A DNA stretch of 54,564 bases from an uncultured Clostridia bacterium (GTDB lineage: Bacteria; Bacillota; Clostridia; Oscillospirales; UBA644). The translations under genes were made by a program, and so were the position numbers. The stretch is from NCBI GenBank assembly GCA_944382895.1, contig CALWNV010000003.1, positions 1-54,564 on the forward strand, in the 5' to 3' direction. Below the pieces are notes generated by a model that saw only the letters and a program-made list of their open reading frames with translations, searched no databases and was not told the DNA's origin. Shown here piece after piece: positions 17,950-26,569 of this stretch; positions within the stretch are counted from its first letter, which is position 1, and each line of letters opens with the position of its first letter.

Positions 17950-18750
17950 TCAGGAAAATTTTTTTACAAACTCCGCTGCTTTTTTCATTATATCCCTCAG
18001 CGGAGGATAAAGAGCACCGTTTACAGGCGAAAACGTATGATTTGAATTGTGTATACGCACATATTCAATATAAAAACCAAGGTCTTTGGCGCGATTGGCA
18101 AACATATCCGCACTGCGGACATTGACACATTCATCACAATCCCCGTGAACCAAAAAAAATCGAATATCTTTTCTGGCTCCGAATAAAAGAAATGACGGAT
18201 TGACTCTCTCATCCGGATATTCCTCAGATGCGTCAATAAAATCCCTAATAAAACCCCGTGTCAAAGAAGGAACTTCGATTCCGACAAATTCAGGGTCGTT
18301 CCCTCTCACAAATGTTATCCCTGAAAACGATAAAACACCTTTAATATCAAGAGTCTCACACATCATTGCTGTCTCAAGTGCCATATAAGCTCCGGCAGAG
18401 ATTCCTCCGGTAAAAATTCCGTTGCAGGAAACAAAAGGAAGGCTTTTGACAAACTCAATTGCATCTTTCGCATCTGATACGCTTTGCGAAAACCCTCCGC
18501 CGTTTTTACCCGTAAGCCGATATTCAGCCGAGGCTATACATATATCTTTTGATAAAAGCTCCATGGGTAAAAAAGGAAACTCGCCAATATCTGTCTTTTT
18601 CCCTTCTTTCCATCCTCCTCCATGAAACCATACAACGCACGGCACAGGGATTTCAGATCCGTTAGGGACAAGAAAATCAATACACAGATCATGACCGTTT
18701 ACAGTTTTATATACTATATCTTTTTTATAATTAAAATCCAAATCTATCAC
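17950..18750 (-). CDS. Alpha/beta-hydrolase, carboxylesterase/lipase type
   Basis: 266 residues. The oxyanion motif is WFHGGGW (near residue 41), the nucleophile elbow is GGISAG (near 134), the acid region is VHGDCDECV and the catalytic His sits in NSNHTF near the end. This is the hormone-sensitive-lipase/BD-FAE-like esterase layout. No signal peptide, so cytoplasmic; natural substrate unknown. The start is probably GTG at 18750 (MIDLDFNY) with only a weak ribosome binding site. It lies upstream of the pfkA promoter on the same strand and diverges from lysO. Confidence 0.85.
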   Translation of the reverse strand: MIDLDFNYKKDIVYKTVNGHDLCIDFLVPNGSEIPVPCVVWFHGGGWKEGKKTDIGEFPFLPMELLSKDICIASAEYRLTGKNGGGFSQSVSDAKDAIEFVKSLPFVSCNGIFTGGISAGAYMALETAMMCETLDIKGVLSFSGITFVRGNDPEFVGIEVPSLTRGFIRDFIDASEEYPDERVNPSFLLFGARKDIRFFLVHGDCDECVNVRSADMFANRAKDLGFYIEYVRIHNSNHTFSPVNGALYPPLRDIMKKAAEFVKKFS

Positions 18751-18797
18751 CTTGTCATATTATATAATAAAAATATGAAATTTCGGTGTTATTAAAA

Positions 18798-19055
18798 ATG
18801 ACTTTTTTCATTGCCGTAATACTTTCCGCTCTGATATCATTTTTTCTCAAATTTCCACAATACCGGAAACTTAACAACTTTGTCGGACATATATCACTAT
18901 ACGCTGTGCTGTTTTCACTTGGTGTCTCTCTCGGTGCGGATAAAACTTTTTTTTCAAACATACAGACTCTCGGAGCAGCTGCAATTACTTTCGCGCTGTC
19001 TGGAAGTCTTTTCTCTGCTTTTTCGGCATGGATACTTACACGGAGGCAAAAATGA
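18798..19055 (+). CDS. lysO: Split lysine exporter LysO, N-terminal part
   Basis: 85 residues with about three membrane helices (FFIAVILSALISFFL, an ISLYAVLFSLGVSLG segment, and a C-terminal helix). Together with the next gene it covers the approximately 300-residue LysO/DUF340 exporter: the LGVSLG motif here belongs to its first half. The start at ATG 18798 has a weak ribosome binding site; a GTG at 18786 is an alternative. The stop TGA overlaps the start of the second part (ATGA), so the two halves are translationally coupled. The two-gene form is an inference from family lengths; it may be a natural split, not a mutation, since both parts have their own start and the second has a GGAGG site. 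Confidence 0.75.
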   Translation: MTFFIAVILSALISFFLKFPQYRKLNNFVGHISLYAVLFSLGVSLGADKTFFSNIQTLGAAAITFALSGSLFSAFSAWILTRRQK

Positions 19056-19639
19056 CAGGTTGTATAGCGGCCATTGCGGCAGGGATAATATGCGGAAGTA
19101 TATTTTTTACGGAAACGACAGTCTTTACCGTTAAAAAAATTTATGAACCGCTTCTTTCTCTGCTGCTGATATCTGTCGGGTTTTCAGCGGGCGGGGAAAT
19201 AAATCTGTATAATCTCAAAAAAACAAGCAAAGCTTTTCTGCTTTTACCCATAATAACGATAACGGCAACTTTGGCCGCAGGTCTTTTATGCGGAGGAATA
19301 TTCGGATATCCTCCCGCATTTTCACTCGCAGTAGCGTCTGGACTTTCATTTTCGGGAATCTCCGGAGCGATAATAACAGAGACTGCCGGAACTGTTCCTG
19401 GAGCGCTGGCTTTTGCCGCAAACCTGATAAGAGAACTTCTCAGCTTTATCTTTGTACCGTTAGTAGCAAAAAAACTTAATATATATTCGGCCATTTCTTT
19501 ATGCGCGTCAACGGCAGGAGACACTCTCCTGCCGTTGATCTCAAAACAAGATTTATCAGCCATCGTACCCGCTGTTTACAACGGCATCGTCTGCACTGCG
19601 CTCGCGCCGATGCTCGTGAGGTTCTTTATCGGATTGTAA
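19052..19639 (+). CDS. lysO: Split lysine exporter LysO, C-terminal part
   Basis: 195 residues with about five to six membrane helices. It matches the C-terminal two thirds of LysO (Lys_export family): SVGFSAGGEINL, GYPPAFSLAVASGLSFSGISGAIITE, PGALAFAANLIREL and STAGDTLLPLI are family-typical stretches. LysO exports L-lysine and the toxic analogue thialysine in E. coli. Start ATG 19052 has GGAGG 5 nt upstream. The last 84 bp overlap, tail to tail, the 3' end of the ABC exporter gene on the opposite strand. Confidence 0.88.
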   Translation: MTGCIAAIAAGIICGSIFFTETTVFTVKKIYEPLLSLLLISVGFSAGGEINLYNLKKTSKAFLLLPIITITATLAAGLLCGGIFGYPPAFSLAVASGLSFSGISGAIITETAGTVPGALAFAANLIRELLSFIFVPLVAKKLNIYSAISLCASTAGDTLLPLISKQDLSAIVPAVYNGIVCTALAPMLVRFFIGL

Positions 19640-21565
19640 ATCAGGGTTCCCATTCTCATCTCCGGTTTCCTCAATATATCTTTTCGCCTGAGTTACAAAA
19701 AGATCCCTGTACTTTCCTCCCATATCCATAAGTTCACGATGCGTCCCTTGCTCTACTATTTTCCCGTTTTCAAGAAAAAATATTTTTGTAGCAAGAGTAG
19801 CACTTGAAAGCCGATGTGATACGAAAACCGTAAGCTTATTACGACGCAATTTATCAAACTGAGAAAATATCTCCTGTTCTGCCAGAGGATCCAGCGACGC
19901 GGTCGGTTCATCAAGGATCATGATTTCACTATTTCTGAAAAATGCACGCGCAACAGCGATCTTCTGCCATTGACCTATTGAAAGCTCTGTGCCGTTTTCC
20001 TCAAAAACCCGCATAAGCGGAGTATCGTAACCCAGGCGTAATTTATCAATAAACTCGGCGGCGGCAGAACATTCGGCAGCATTTTTCACTTTTTCTAAAT
20101 CGCCTGCACGCGCAATTTCTCCGAAAGAAATATTCTCGCTAACAGTAAAAGCGTATTTACCAAAATCTTGAAAAATTATCCCGAAAATCGAATATAATTC
20201 CTTAATATCATATTCTCTAATATCATGACCGTCAAGGTATATTACACCGGAAGTCGGGTCATAAAGCCGAGTAAGAAGTTTAAGCAAAGTCGTTTTCCCT
20301 GCGCCGTTAAGCCCGACCAGAACAACCGTATCGCCCTGCCCTATCTTAAATGAAACATTGTTCAAAACCTTTTTTTGAGTACCGGGATATGCAAAACTGA
20401 CATGAGAAAATTCTATTGTATGTGATTGCCGCTTGTCGACATGTCGGGGCTCAGAAAGCGACGGAGAGATATATGTCGGAGTTTTCATAAAATCGATCAT
20501 ATTATCTATAAACAAAGTTCCTTCATAAATACTTGCTGAAGTAGAGATAATAGACGAAACTCCGTTTGAAATCGAAAAAATAGCATTTGTATACAAGCTG
20601 TAATCGCCTATCGTCAGTTCCTGCGCGAAGCACTTTTGAACAATACGGAAAAATACCGAACCGTTAACAGCCGTGGACAAGATCGCAAAACCAATGCCCC
20701 ACAGCCCCTCATTTACGATGAGACTTTTAAGCCCCTTGAAATAATTTTTGAAAACATCTGTATATCTGCCTATGAAAAAATCAGAAAGATTAAAAAGTTT
20801 GACTTCTTTTACAAGATCTTTATCAACAATAAGATTCGCATAATAATCCATCTGTCTGCGATCTTTTGAACGACGACGCATATATGAAAAATTCTTCTTG
20901 CGATATCTATATGTAACCACCGCCATCGGCACCGAAAGTACAATAATCAACGGAGGAGCCCATGGTATCGCCGCCCCCAGTACCGTGATAAAACTTATAA
21001 GGCTTATAAACGAACTAACTATAGAAAAAGAAGCTTCAAGCACCTGGATAGGTCTGCGTCCCGCCTCAAGTGTTGCGTTTTCAAGTTTTGAATAAAACTC
21101 AGGCAAATCAAAAAAAGCAAGATCAACTGTTTTGGCTTTGCTCATTATTTTAAGTTTTATGCTGTTTGACAAAAGCTCAGAAGATAAACGTGTTATCATA
21201 TTACCTACTGAATTGACTACCTGAACAAACAGCTGAAAACCAAGCTGTAGAACCAAAAGCAAAATCAACGTGGACCACTCAACATCCTGGCCTGTAACGG
21301 CAAGGGTAAGAGTATCAAGAAAAAGCTTCGCGATATACGCCGAAATAAGCGGTGAAATACCATTAAAAACAGCTTTGAACGACATGATAAAAAGGAGAAG
21401 AGGTTTTGCGTCCCATACAAGCCTGTAAATATATAAAAGCCTGACTATCATATCCTTCGCTGTTTTAAAAATATACGGAAAAAAATTTTTAATCCCTTTA
21501 GGTCGCTTTTTGGGATTACCGTCCCCTGACATCGGAGGACCAAACCCTCCAGGAGGCATAAACAT
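19556..21565 (-). CDS. Homodimer-type ABC exporter (permease fused to ATPase), MarR-regulated
   Basis: 669 residues. It has a proline/glycine-rich start (MFMPPGGFGPPM), six membrane helices (about 45-330) and an ATPase domain with GLNGAGKTT (Walker A), LSIGQWQK (signature) and IMILDEPTASLD (Walker B with catalytic Glu). The LSIGQWQK signature is characteristic of bacteriocin- and peptide-type exporters. Both ATPase motifs are intact, so it can work as a homodimer. The start ATG 21565 has AGGAG 12 nt upstream. The C-terminal tail after KYRDLFVTQAKRYIEE is charged and low-complexity, and its coding DNA overlaps the convergent lysO by 84 bp. Its promoter carries the same operator as the marR operon 15 kb away, so control by that MarR protein is likely. 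Confidence 0.9.
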   Translation of the reverse strand: MFMPPGGFGPPMSGDGNPKKRPKGIKNFFPYIFKTAKDMIVRLLYIYRLVWDAKPLLLFIMSFKAVFNGISPLISAYIAKLFLDTLTLAVTGQDVEWSTLILLLVLQLGFQLFVQVVNSVGNMITRLSSELLSNSIKLKIMSKAKTVDLAFFDLPEFYSKLENATLEAGRRPIQVLEASFSIVSSFISLISFITVLGAAIPWAPPLIIVLSVPMAVVTYRYRKKNFSYMRRRSKDRRQMDYYANLIVDKDLVKEVKLFNLSDFFIGRYTDVFKNYFKGLKSLIVNEGLWGIGFAILSTAVNGSVFFRIVQKCFAQELTIGDYSLYTNAIFSISNGVSSIISTSASIYEGTLFIDNMIDFMKTPTYISPSLSEPRHVDKRQSHTIEFSHVSFAYPGTQKKVLNNVSFKIGQGDTVVLVGLNGAGKTTLLKLLTRLYDPTSGVIYLDGHDIREYDIKELYSIFGIIFQDFGKYAFTVSENISFGEIARAGDLEKVKNAAECSAAAEFIDKLRLGYDTPLMRVFEENGTELSIGQWQKIAVARAFFRNSEIMILDEPTASLDPLAEQEIFSQFDKLRRNKLTVFVSHRLSSATLATKIFFLENGKIVEQGTHRELMDMGGKYRDLFVTQAKRYIEETGDENGNPDLQSDKEPHEHRRERSADDAVVNSGYDG

Positions 21566-21586
21566 ATATAAATATCACTCCTATAT

Positions 21587-21602
21587 TTAGTTAGTTAACT
21601 AA
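21587..21602. promoter_or_regulatory. Likely MarR operator at the ABC exporter gene
   Basis: A perfect inverted repeat TTAGTTA-GT-TAACTAA, located at the predicted transcript start. The identical 7-bp arms with a GG spacer occur at 37012-37027 in front of marR. Repression by that MarR protein is inferred. Confidence 0.75.
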
Positions 21603-21606
21603 TATT

Positions 21607-21635
21607 AGTATAGACACATTTTGCGGCCTTGTCAA
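21607..21635 (-). promoter_or_regulatory. Strong promoter of the ABC exporter gene
   Basis: On the minus strand TTGACA (21630-21635), a 17-bp spacer and TATACT (21607-21612). The expected transcript start near 21600 falls inside the operator at 21587-21602. Confidence 0.85.
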
Positions 21636-21773
21636 TATGATTAACAATATTTTCATAATTTTACAAAAAAACTCTTTGTATTTGTCCACGCTAAGCCTTT
21701 CACAAAAACAAACTTTATCTTAAGTCAAATAAAAAAATTTCAAAAAATTATAGTCTTACTTACAAAAAACAAA

Positions 21774-21801
21774 AAAACGGGCAACATCACACACCCGTTT
21801 T
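21774..21801 (-). terminator. Terminator after the SDR gene
   Basis: An 8-bp stem AAAACGGG/CCCGTTTT with a 12-nt loop, followed on the minus strand by a T-rich tail (TTTTTTTG). It ends the AI-2E-permease/SDR transcript. The remaining 21636-21773 stretch is AT-rich and holds nothing I recognise. Confidence 0.75.
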
Positions 21802-21809
21802 ATCTGTAT

Positions 21810-22523
21810 TCAAAATATCCCGCCGTCCACGCTGAGTATCTGCCCTGTAATAAAAGAATCCGTATCCGCCAAAAACAACACAGCTTTTGCAACATCTTCA
21901 GCACGTCCCAACCGCATAAGAGGGGTCATATTCTTGAATTCCGCTTCAGTCTCAGGAGAAATATTTTTATTCATATCTGTATCTATATATCCCGGAGAAA
22001 CAGCGTTTACCCTGATACCTGAAGGTCCCAACTCTTTCGCAAGAGCTTTTGTAAAACCTTCAAGCGCGGATTTTGATGCCGAATATATCACCTCGCAGGA
22101 AGAGCCTGTCTTAGCCCACATTGAGGAAATATTTATAATTGCTCCCTCTTTTTTTTCTATCATATAAGGAAGAGCCGCCTGTGTACAAAAAAACGCGCCG
22201 CGCATATTAGTATCAAATACCGCGTTATAATCTTCGTTCGAAATATCGTTAATTTGCTTTTGTAAGGATATTCCAGCATTATTTACCAGAACATCGACAC
22301 CTCCGAAAATGCTCTTTGCCGTCGCGAACATTATCTCAACTTCCCCACGATCTCTTATATCTGCCTCAACAGCAACTGCATTTTTCAGAGTTTTTGCCAA
22401 AACAAGAGCTTCGCTGCGCGATTTCCGATAATTCACAACAACATTATATCCGGCAGCAGAAAACGCTTCTGCCGTTGCTCTGCCTATTCCCTTTGCAGCT
22501 CCGGTTATCAAAACGGTTTTCAT
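21810..22523 (-). CDS. FabG-like short-chain dehydrogenase/reductase
   Basis: 237 residues, a classical SDR. Cofactor motif TGAAKGIGRA at the N-terminus, NNAGIS (near residue 84), catalytic Ser in ISSMW, and Tyr/Lys in YSASK (near 145), then the PGYIDTDM substrate loop and a C-terminal SVDGGIF. Similar to 3-oxoacyl-[ACP] reductase FabG, though no other fatty acid genes are near, so it may be another NAD(P)-dependent alcohol dehydrogenase. The start ATG 22523 overlaps the stop of the upstream membrane protein (ATGA-type overlap), so they form a two-gene operon. Confidence 0.88.
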   Translation of the reverse strand: MKTVLITGAAKGIGRATAEAFSAAGYNVVVNYRKSRSEALVLAKTLKNAVAVEADIRDRGEVEIMFATAKSIFGGVDVLVNNAGISLQKQINDISNEDYNAVFDTNMRGAFFCTQAALPYMIEKKEGAIINISSMWAKTGSSCEVIYSASKSALEGFTKALAKELGPSGIRVNAVSPGYIDTDMNKNISPETEAEFKNMTPLMRLGRAEDVAKAVLFLADTDSFITGQILSVDGGIF

Positions 22524-23764
22524 TTCTTTTTTCTCCGATTAAAAAACCTTTCTGTTTTTTTTCTCTCAATTTTCTTAGGCGCAGGGGGAGAGTCTTCGCT
22601 GTCATATGGATCGAAACACGCATTTTCAAGATCCCGCTCTTTGAGGTTGCGTGTAGTATAGCGTTTCAGAAGCTTATATATAACCGCGGCTGTCGGAACA
22701 CCTATAAGCATCCCAGTCACGCCAAACAGTCCTCCTCCGACAATAATAGAAAGCATAACAAGCAGAGACGGGATACCTGTTCGTTCCCCGATAATTCGTG
22801 GAACGATTATATTCCCATCTACCTGTTGTACTATCAATATAAATATAATGAAAAAGAACGCCCACTTAGGATCTATCGCAAGTAAAAGTATCGCTGAAGG
22901 GATAGCGCCCAAAAACGGTCCGAAAAACGGAATAATATTCGTTACGGCGACTATAACGCTTATAAGACCCGCGTATGGGAACGTGAATATCGATAAGCCT
23001 ATAAAGCAAATAGTGCCAACAATTGCTGCATCAAGAAGCTGTCCGGAAATATATTTTGTAAACGTATCTGTTGTAAGTGAGGTGATCTCACATGCGCGAG
23101 TTGCAAATTTTGAAGGCATAAAAGCATATGTCACTCGCTTGATATTACGTATAAGAAACTCACGAGAGGCAAGCATGTATATAGACATCGCAAAACCTAC
23201 AATGGTATTTGCAACAGTGCCCGCAATACTTTTTGTTATATCGAATATCTGAGGGAACATATTAAGGAACATCTGTACAATACCCTCAGCTCCTTGTGAT
23301 GAGAGCCCCTCAAACCAGGCAGTCAACCATTCGACAAGTTTGTCAAAAATAGAGATCTGTATCCCAAATCTGTCTTCTATATCCACGAGGAAGCCTTTGA
23401 ATCCTTCAAGGTAATCGGGATATTTATTTACAATCTCCGTTATACTGTTTATGATCTCCGGAAAAATAAACAAAAGGAGAAGAGAAATAGCCGCAAGTGA
23501 AAACAGATAAATCAGAATAATCGAAACCGCTTTCACTACGCCTGATGTTTCATCCTTTTTAATTATTTTCGCGAAAGAACGCCTGACAGATTTATACGGA
23601 CGGCTGAGAACAAGAGCTATTCCCATTCCTATAAAAAGGGAAGAAAAAAGACCAAGTATAAACGAAACAGCCGTAAGAACAAAATCTATACGGACTAATG
23701 CCGCAACTATCAGAATACTTATGACAGCCAAAAGCAACACGCTTTTGAACATCTTTTTTTCCAA
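22520..23764 (-). CDS. AI-2E family transporter (PerM/YtvI superfamily)
   Basis: 414 residues with eight or so membrane helices and the family layout: two N-terminal helix pairs, a cytoplasmic-looking helical region around residues 100-160, and C-terminal helices with ISVIVAVTNIIPFFGPFLGAIPS and GLFGVTGMLIGVPTAAVIY, which are typical of the AI-2E/PerM family. Members export quorum molecules or sodium; the related YtvI is a sporulation protein, so that role is possible. A highly charged C-terminal tail (APKKIERKKTERFFNRRKKK) follows. The start is TTG 23764, supported by AGGAG 9 nt upstream; an in-frame ATG at 23752 has no such site. It overlaps the SDR start by 4 bp. Confidence 0.85.
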   Translation of the reverse strand: MEKKMFKSVLLLAVISILIVAALVRIDFVLTAVSFILGLFSSLFIGMGIALVLSRPYKSVRRSFAKIIKKDETSGVVKAVSIILIYLFSLAAISLLLLFIFPEIINSITEIVNKYPDYLEGFKGFLVDIEDRFGIQISIFDKLVEWLTAWFEGLSSQGAEGIVQMFLNMFPQIFDITKSIAGTVANTIVGFAMSIYMLASREFLIRNIKRVTYAFMPSKFATRACEITSLTTDTFTKYISGQLLDAAIVGTICFIGLSIFTFPYAGLISVIVAVTNIIPFFGPFLGAIPSAILLLAIDPKWAFFFIIFILIVQQVDGNIIVPRIIGERTGIPSLLVMLSIIVGGGLFGVTGMLIGVPTAAVIYKLLKRYTTRNLKERDLENACFDPYDSEDSPPAPKKIERKKTERFFNRRKKK

Positions 23765-23982
23765 AAGATCATTCTCCTTTCGGAACTGAAAATTCCTTAC
23801 AACAGGTTTATATTAAAAGTATACCATATTTTGCACAAAATGTCCACACCTAATAAAAATATTTTCTGAAATAAAAAACATATATAAATAATTTCTTATT
23901 AACAAAAGGATATCAACTCTAAAGACTTATTCAGGTTGTAATTTTCATATTTCCCGCCGCATAGACTCAATAGGGGGATATT

Positions 23983-25134
23983 ATGCCGGAAAAAAAGAAA
24001 ATCTTTGAATATCTTTCATTTGTTATCACACTGATCGGATTCGCAGGGCTTTTAATATTTACATCTGACTGTATCAATTCAGCAAAAAAAGCGGTAGACA
24101 TGTGTCTAAATATAATCATACCGTCACTGTTCCCGTTTTTTATATTTTCCTCATTGATCATTTCCTCAGGGATATGCGAAAAGATACAACGACCGATGGA
24201 AAAAATAATGAAGCCTCTTTTCAACGTTTCCGGAGCATGCTCCGCGGCGTTTATTCTGGGAATATTATCCGGATTTCCCGTAGGAGCAAAAACAGCAGTA
24301 ACATTATACGAAAAAAGGTTATGCAGTAAAACAGAGGCTGAGAGAGTACTGGCATTCTGTAATAACGCCGGTCCGTTTTTTATTTTAGGCACAGTAGGAG
24401 TAGGAATGTGGCAAAGCTCAAAAGCCGGATGGATATTGTGGTCAGCTCAGGCAATATCTGCAATTTTGACAGGTATTATTTTTGGGCATCTATGGAAAAG
24501 GCATGACCACCCTTCAAAAACATATGCAGCTTCCGCAAAAAAAAGACTTTCACCTTCAAAAAATCTTTTCAGCGCGGTTAGCGGAAGCGCGGCAAGCATG
24601 GTATCAATATGCGCGTTTATAATATTTTTTGCTGTTATAGTGGCTCTTCTTCAAGCATCTGGAATTATAGGCGGATTCGCATCGCTCATATGTAAAATAT
24701 TCCCCTCATTATCAGAAAAAACAACAGAAAATATACTCTCCGGCTTTTTCGAAATGACAACAGGGATTGCGGCTGTGGGGAACAACACACCTCTTGTGCA
24801 AGGGCTGACCGTTACCGGCGCACTTTTAGGCTGGGCTGGGCTCTCAGTGCACTGTCAGGTATTATCGGTTGTACATGAAAGCGGACTTTCAACCCGCCCA
24901 TATTTCTACGGAAAACTTATGCAGACAGCCCTTTCTGCAACAATCACATTTTTATTTTCGGTATTTTTTACACTTCCGGACAAAAAAGATGTATTCATAA
25001 ACTATTCCACTTCCGGACTCTCTCCGTTTTCGGCAAGTGAATTATTTGCACTATGCACGGCAATATCAATCTTTTTACTTTGCGCGTTTGCAATTGTATC
25101 CGAACTGACAGATAAAAAGAAGGAGAAAAACTGA
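23983..25134 (+). CDS. ylbJ: Sporulation integral membrane protein YlbJ
   Basis: 383 residues with eight to ten membrane helices and a nucleoside-recognition (Gate) domain. Typical YlbJ stretches are IIIPSLFPFFIFSSLIISSG, ILGILSGFPVGAKTA and AFCNNAGPFFILGTVGVGMW. In Bacillus YlbJ is needed for spore heat resistance, and it is found in spore-forming lineages, supporting the taxonomic guess. The start ATG 23983 has GGGGG 5 nt upstream. It stands alone between minus-strand genes, separated from the AI-2E permease by 218 bp without a recognisable element. Confidence 0.85.
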   Translation: MPEKKKIFEYLSFVITLIGFAGLLIFTSDCINSAKKAVDMCLNIIIPSLFPFFIFSSLIISSGICEKIQRPMEKIMKPLFNVSGACSAAFILGILSGFPVGAKTAVTLYEKRLCSKTEAERVLAFCNNAGPFFILGTVGVGMWQSSKAGWILWSAQAISAILTGIIFGHLWKRHDHPSKTYAASAKKRLSPSKNLFSAVSGSAASMVSICAFIIFFAVIVALLQASGIIGGFASLICKIFPSLSEKTTENILSGFFEMTTGIAAVGNNTPLVQGLTVTGALLGWAGLSVHCQVLSVVHESGLSTRPYFYGKLMQTALSATITFLFSVFFTLPDKKDVFINYSTSGLSPFSASELFALCTAISIFLLCAFAIVSELTDKKKEKN

Positions 25135-25204
25135 TACCGTTTTTTATTTTATAATGAATTCTACTTAATAATCTATATTAAAAATCTGAATTTTTACATT
25201 AAAC

Positions 25205-25249
25205 AACAAGGCCGCAAAGAATATACTATATTTCTCTTGCGGCCTTGTT
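25205..25249. terminator. Long GC-rich hairpin after ylbJ
   Basis: A perfect 13-bp stem (AACAAGGCCGCAA and complement) with a 19-nt loop. Downstream on the plus strand is TTTC, a short T-run; on the minus strand AACAAGG is followed by TTG. It probably ends the ylbJ transcript, but the weak T-runs mean another role is possible. The 12-mer TTGCGGCCTTGT of its right arm recurs in the promoter spacer at 21621-21632. Confidence 0.5.
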
Positions 25250-25320
25250 TCAAGCTCTGGATACAGTAAAGTTTCAGGCAGAAGATATCACGCATCAACC
25301 CAATTTTTTACTGAAAAATT

Positions 25321-25419
25321 TTATAAAACTTTTTCCCCGTTAACTCTGACTGATTTCAATACAAACATCAAAGATACAACAAAAAAAGCGCCCAATAACA
25401 CTGAATTATTTTTTATCTG
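25321..25419 (-). pseudogene. Open membrane-helix-like stretch in frame after capF
   Basis: Directly after the capF stop codon the same frame stays open for 32 codons to TAA at 25321-25323, reading VLLGAFFVVSLMFVLKS followed by VRVNGEKVL, like the last helix and tail of a membrane protein. No start codon with a ribosome binding site is present (GTG 25399-25401 is the only candidate). It could be a remnant or chance. The rest of 25135-25419 holds only the hairpin at 25205-25249. Confidence 0.2.
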
Positions 25420-26535
25420 TTAAACTTCCATAAAAAATGTATCCGGATTTTCCGGGTCAAACGGTTCGTTTGCCCACATAAAAGTTATCAAATCAGTTTC
25501 ACCCTCATTTTTTATGGAATGAGTATAGCCGGTAGGAATATCGACAACTTCAAGCCTTTCCCCGCTCACATGATACTCATATATCTCATTTTCACCGACC
25601 TTGCGAAAACGTATAACACCTCTCCCGCTTACGACAAGAAATTTTTCGTTTTTGGAATGATGCCAATGATTGCCTTTGGTTATACCGGGCTTCGCAACGT
25701 TTACGGAAAATTGGCCCCTGTCCGCGGTCCTTATTATTTCCGTAAACGAACCTCGATCATCAATGTTCATTTTCAATGGATAAGAAAAATCGTTTTCAGG
25801 CAGATAACTGAGGTACGTGCTGTAAAGTTTTTTCTCAAAACCATCCGACATATCCGGAACAGCGAGAGTCTTACGTGACTCCTTAAACGAATAAATCAAA
25901 TCAACGATATTCCCAAGTTTTGTCTCGTGAAGTTCCGGCACTCTGCAAAACCGAGGATCTTCCGCCCGAGTTTCCTCGCCGCATAAAGCTCTTTCAAACT
26001 CGCGCACGATATCATCGATGTAAACAAGCCTCATATCTACTGATGGATCATTTACCTGAATAGTCAGTCCCCGGGCTATATTATTGCAGAATGTCGCAAC
26101 CGCACTGTTATAATTCGGTCTACACCATTTACCGAAAACGTTCGCCAAACGATATATCAGAACTTTTACACCGTTTTTCTCACCGTATGAAAACATAAGA
26201 TCCTCTCCGGCCTTTTTGCTCTTTCCATACGGATTATCCCTTTCCGCCTGTATCGACGAGGTTATAAGAACGGGGGCTTTATTCCCGGATTTTTCAAGGA
26301 GTGACAATAACGTAGAAGTAAATCCAAAATTCCCGTTCATGAAATCCTCTTCATGCTGAGGACGGTTTACACCGGCAAGATGAAATACAAAATCGCACTC
26401 TTCGGTATATTTTTCAAGAAGCTCCGGAGGAGTGTCCACATCATATTCAAAAACATCGCTGTATCCTTTTTGGCTCAAATCAAGACAAAGATTTTTACCA
26501 ATAAATCCTTTCGCGCCAGTAACTAAAATTCTCAT
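25420..26535 (-). CDS. capF: CapF/WbjC-like bifunctional SDR-cupin enzyme
   Basis: 371 residues. Residues 1 to about 245 form an extended SDR: GAKGFIGKN cofactor loop, LAGVNRPQ and the catalytic NPYGKSK. Residues 250 to the end are a cupin with the metal motif KGNHWHHSK and GYTHSIKN. This two-domain protein matches Staphylococcus CapF and Pseudomonas WbjC, which make UDP-linked 2-acetamido-2,6-dideoxy-L-talose on the way to L-FucNAc in capsules. In capsule clusters it lies between CapE- and CapG-type genes; here it is alone, next to rsmE. The substrate is therefore assumed from similarity. The start ATG 26535 has GGAGGT 5 nt upstream. Confidence 0.8.
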   Translation of the reverse strand: MRILVTGAKGFIGKNLCLDLSQKGYSDVFEYDVDTPPELLEKYTEECDFVFHLAGVNRPQHEEDFMNGNFGFTSTLLSLLEKSGNKAPVLITSSIQAERDNPYGKSKKAGEDLMFSYGEKNGVKVLIYRLANVFGKWCRPNYNSAVATFCNNIARGLTIQVNDPSVDMRLVYIDDIVREFERALCGEETRAEDPRFCRVPELHETKLGNIVDLIYSFKESRKTLAVPDMSDGFEKKLYSTYLSYLPENDFSYPLKMNIDDRGSFTEIIRTADRGQFSVNVAKPGITKGNHWHHSKNEKFLVVSGRGVIRFRKVGENEIYEYHVSGERLEVVDIPTGYTHSIKNEGETDLITFMWANEPFDPENPDTFFMEV

Positions 26536-26569
26536 GTAAAACCTCCACTCCAGATATCATTTAATTTAA

